DNA of 64,000 nt, taken from the NCBI RefSeq assembly GCF_025447595.1, contig NZ_JAOEJU010000027.1, forward strand, positions 1-64,000, given 5' to 3'. Below are positions 62,311 to 64,000 of the stretch, piece by piece. Under the pieces are notes generated by a model, which had not been told where the DNA came from, made no database searches, and was given only the letters and a program-made list of their open reading frames with translations. Position 1 is the first letter of the stretch. The number at the start of each line of letters is the position of its first letter. The DNA is from Pseudomonas koreensis (GTDB lineage: Bacteria; Pseudomonadota; Gammaproteobacteria; Pseudomonadales; Pseudomonadaceae). Made by a program: the position numbers and the translations under genes.

Positions 62311-62583
62311 CTTCGGGACAGCCTCGGGAAGGGGTGTGCTTTGAGGCCGTGCATTCTAGCCTAAACCGCCCTCAACATCACCCGAAACGCTACGCACGGT
62401 TACACCCGGATGTCGAGTGGTGTTCCTGCCTTGAGGGTCAAATTTATGGAGTGTTGGAACGCGGGTTATTTTTTCTGTCACAAAATGCCTTTCGGGCCCG
62501 TTCCTGCGGGGTTTCGCGCGGTTTTGTGATCCCTAGCAGACAACCCCGCAACTGTCGAGATATGGCGCCCGTTGTCCTTTGCG

Positions 62584-62589
62584 TATACT
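62584..62589 (+). promoter_or_regulatory. Possible -10 box of mltF
   Basis: TATACT lies only 6 nt before the mltF ATG. If used, the transcript would begin at or near the start codon. No good -35 is seen at 17 nt upstream. The rest of the 285-nt gap to purL is without gene. Confidence 0.4.
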
Positions 62590-62595
62590 GCGCAC

Positions 62596-64000
62596 ATGTT
62601 TTCCCCAACGGCTTTGCGTCCGCGGTACGCCAAATGGCTGATCGCTACCGGACTCTTCCTGATGCTCAGTGGCTGTGTTGATAAACCCAACACACTCGAG
62701 CGCGTAAAGGAGGATGGCGTGCTGCGGGTGGTCACCCGAAACAGCCCCGCCACCTACTTTCAGGATCGCAGCGGTGAAACCGGCTTCGAATACGAGCTGG
62801 TGAAGCGCTTCGCCGACGATTTGGGGGTCGAGCTGAAGATCGAAACCGCCGACAATCTCGACGATCTCTTTGACCAGATCGGCAAACCCAACGGCCCGGT
62901 ACTGGCGGCCGCCGGTCTGGTCAGCAGCGAACAGCGCAAGAAACAGGTGCGCTTCTCTCGCTCTTACCTCGAAGTCACCCCGCAGATCATCTATCGCAAC
63001 GGCCAGTCACGCCCCACCGACGCCGGCGATCTGGTGGGCAAGAAAATCATGGTGCTCAAGGGCAGCACCCACGCCGAACAACTGGCGGAGCTGAAACAGA
63101 AATATCCTGGCATCCAGTACGAAGAATCCGACGCCGTTGAAGTGGTCGACCTGCTGCGGATGGTCGATGAAGGTCAGATCGACCTGACCCTCGTCGATTC
63201 CAACGAAGTGGCGATGAACCAGGTGTACTTCACCAACATCCGCGTTGCCTTCGACCTCGGCGACGCGCGCAGCCAGAGCTGGGCCGTGGCGGCTGGCGAA
63301 GACAACAGCCTGCTCAACGAGATCAACAGTTATCTGGACAAGGTGCAGAAGAACGGCACCCTGCAACGCCTGAAAGACCGTTATTACGGCCACGTCGACG
63401 TCCTCGGCTACATGGGCGCCACCACCTTTGCCCAGCATTTGCAGCAACGGCTGCCCAAATACGAACAGCACTTCAAGGCCTACGCCAAGAAAGAGAAAGT
63501 CGACTGGCGCCTGCTGGCGGCCATCGGTTATCAGGAATCGCTGTGGCAACCTGCGGTCACCTCGAAGACCGGCGTGCGCGGCCTGATGATGCTGACCCAG
63601 AACACCGCTCAGGCCATGGGCGTGTCCAACCGGCTCGATCCGAAGCAGAGCATCATGGGCGGCGCCAAGTACCTGGCCTACATGAAGGATCAGCTCGACG
63701 AGTCGATCCAGGAGCCGGATCGCACCTGGTTTGCCCTGGCGGCCTACAACGTCGGCAGCGGTCATCTGGATGACGCACGCAAACTGGCGGCCAAGGAAGG
63801 GTTGAACCCGGACAAGTGGCTGGATGTGAAAAAGATCCTGCCGCGCCTTTCGCAAAAGCAGTGGTACAGCAAGACACGCTACGGCTACGCCCGAGGCGGC
63901 GAGCCGGTGCATTTCGTGGCGAACATCCGCCGCTACTACGACATCCTGACCTGGGTGACCCAGCCGCAGCTTGAAGGCGATCAGGTGGCCGAGGGCAATC
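62596..64000 (+). CDS. mltF: Membrane-bound lytic murein transglycosylase F (partial)
   Basis: 468 codons are seen, and the gene runs off the window. A lipoprotein signal ends in LMLSGC. A SBP_bac_3 domain (~35-265, VLRVVTRNSPATYFQDRSGE) is followed by an SLT domain with the catalytic Glu in AAIGYQESLWQPAV, and TGVRGLMMLTQNTAQAMGVS. It cleaves peptidoglycan glycan strands from the outer membrane, leaving 1,6-anhydro ends; the binding domain modulates activity. The Pseudomonas orthologue is very alike. Confidence 0.96.
   Translation, partial: MFSPTALRPRYAKWLIATGLFLMLSGCVDKPNTLERVKEDGVLRVVTRNSPATYFQDRSGETGFEYELVKRFADDLGVELKIETADNLDDLFDQIGKPNGPVLAAAGLVSSEQRKKQVRFSRSYLEVTPQIIYRNGQSRPTDAGDLVGKKIMVLKGSTHAEQLAELKQKYPGIQYEESDAVEVVDLLRMVDEGQIDLTLVDSNEVAMNQVYFTNIRVAFDLGDARSQSWAVAAGEDNSLLNEINSYLDKVQKNGTLQRLKDRYYGHVDVLGYMGATTFAQHLQQRLPKYEQHFKAYAKKEKVDWRLLAAIGYQESLWQPAVTSKTGVRGLMMLTQNTAQAMGVSNRLDPKQSIMGGAKYLAYMKDQLDESIQEPDRTWFALAAYNVGSGHLDDARKLAAKEGLNPDKWLDVKKILPRLSQKQWYSKTRYGYARGGEPVHFVANIRRYYDILTWVTQPQLEGDQVAEGN

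Noticed and set aside
58522..62364. A nearly 1280-codon open frame antisense to purL
   Set aside because: It mirrors purL codon by codon; high GC with few stops creates it. Its translation is low-complexity in His/Arg/Gly/Val and shows no family motif.

Overview
The window is chromosomal DNA of a fluorescent Pseudomonas, most likely the P. fluorescens group. The grounds are the Pseudomonas-type gene orders (rpsP-rimM-trmD-rplS with ffh and a ypjD/corB pair; xerD-dsbC-hom-thrC; yaeQ-recJ; purL divergent from mltF), a high-GC core, a Pseudomonas-restricted DUF3509 gene, and many copies of the fluorescent-pseudomonad REP palindrome (core GTGGGAGCGAGCTTGCTCGC). The species cannot be fixed from sequence alone. 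There are about 60 protein genes, no rRNA or tRNA genes and no CRISPR array.

Layout. 1-5568: a type VI secretion payload module (VgrG 3' end, DUF4123 adaptor, VasX-type pore-forming effector, probable membrane immunity protein) of visibly lower GC, ending at a terminator beside the 3' stump of an older GC-rich gene. 5624-7436: a DUF533/TerB-like protein and a LysR regulator. 7536-16554: polyamine/GABA uptake and oxidation, with a complete ydcSTUV-patD set, a second patD-like dehydrogenase and an APC permease, punctuated by REP doublets. 16630-18797: a small accessory patch with a VapBC-type toxin-antitoxin pair, a BRO-N (phage antirepressor-like) gene and two very small genes. 19201-27525: opgD, an acetyltransferase, an old-yellow-enzyme oxidoreductase, recJ, yaeQ, a CoA-transferase and a periplasmic binding-protein-like gene. 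27535-30040: a candidate small RNA with an envelope-stress-type promoter, DUF3509, and an odd pair consisting of a degenerate receiver and a BvgS-like sensor without its kinase.

30160-48812 is mostly housekeeping: threonine synthesis, dsbC and xerD; a CPA-type antiporter; a thioesterase; the ribosomal/tRNA-modification operon; ffh, ypjD and corB; an MFS symporter; purT; a VUT transporter; DUF1289 with gamma-carbonic anhydrase; and two Nudix hydrolases. 48919-56929 holds an L,D-transpeptidase and then a complete N-acetylglucosamine utilisation operon: GntR regulator, NagA deacetylase, SIS-type deaminase, and a two-protein PTS made of a IIA-HPr-EI fusion and a IICB carrying a second, decayed IIB domain. 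In this operon GlcNAc is taken up as GlcNAc-6-P, deacetylated and deaminated to fructose-6-P. 57013-58073 has an unrecognised gene and a dense repeat island. The window closes with yqfO-like, purL and the divergent mltF, which is cut by the window edge.

Most unusual items: the T6SS payload module and its right-hand scar; the kinase-less sensor with a receiver lacking its phospho-acceptor; the candidate sRNA at 27535-27650; the decayed second IIB domain of NagE; the repeated ATACCACTT motif before nagR, one copy lying in the loop of a repetitive palindrome; and the repeat island at 57620-58010. Assignments rest on recognising motifs and remembered family members; no database search was run.
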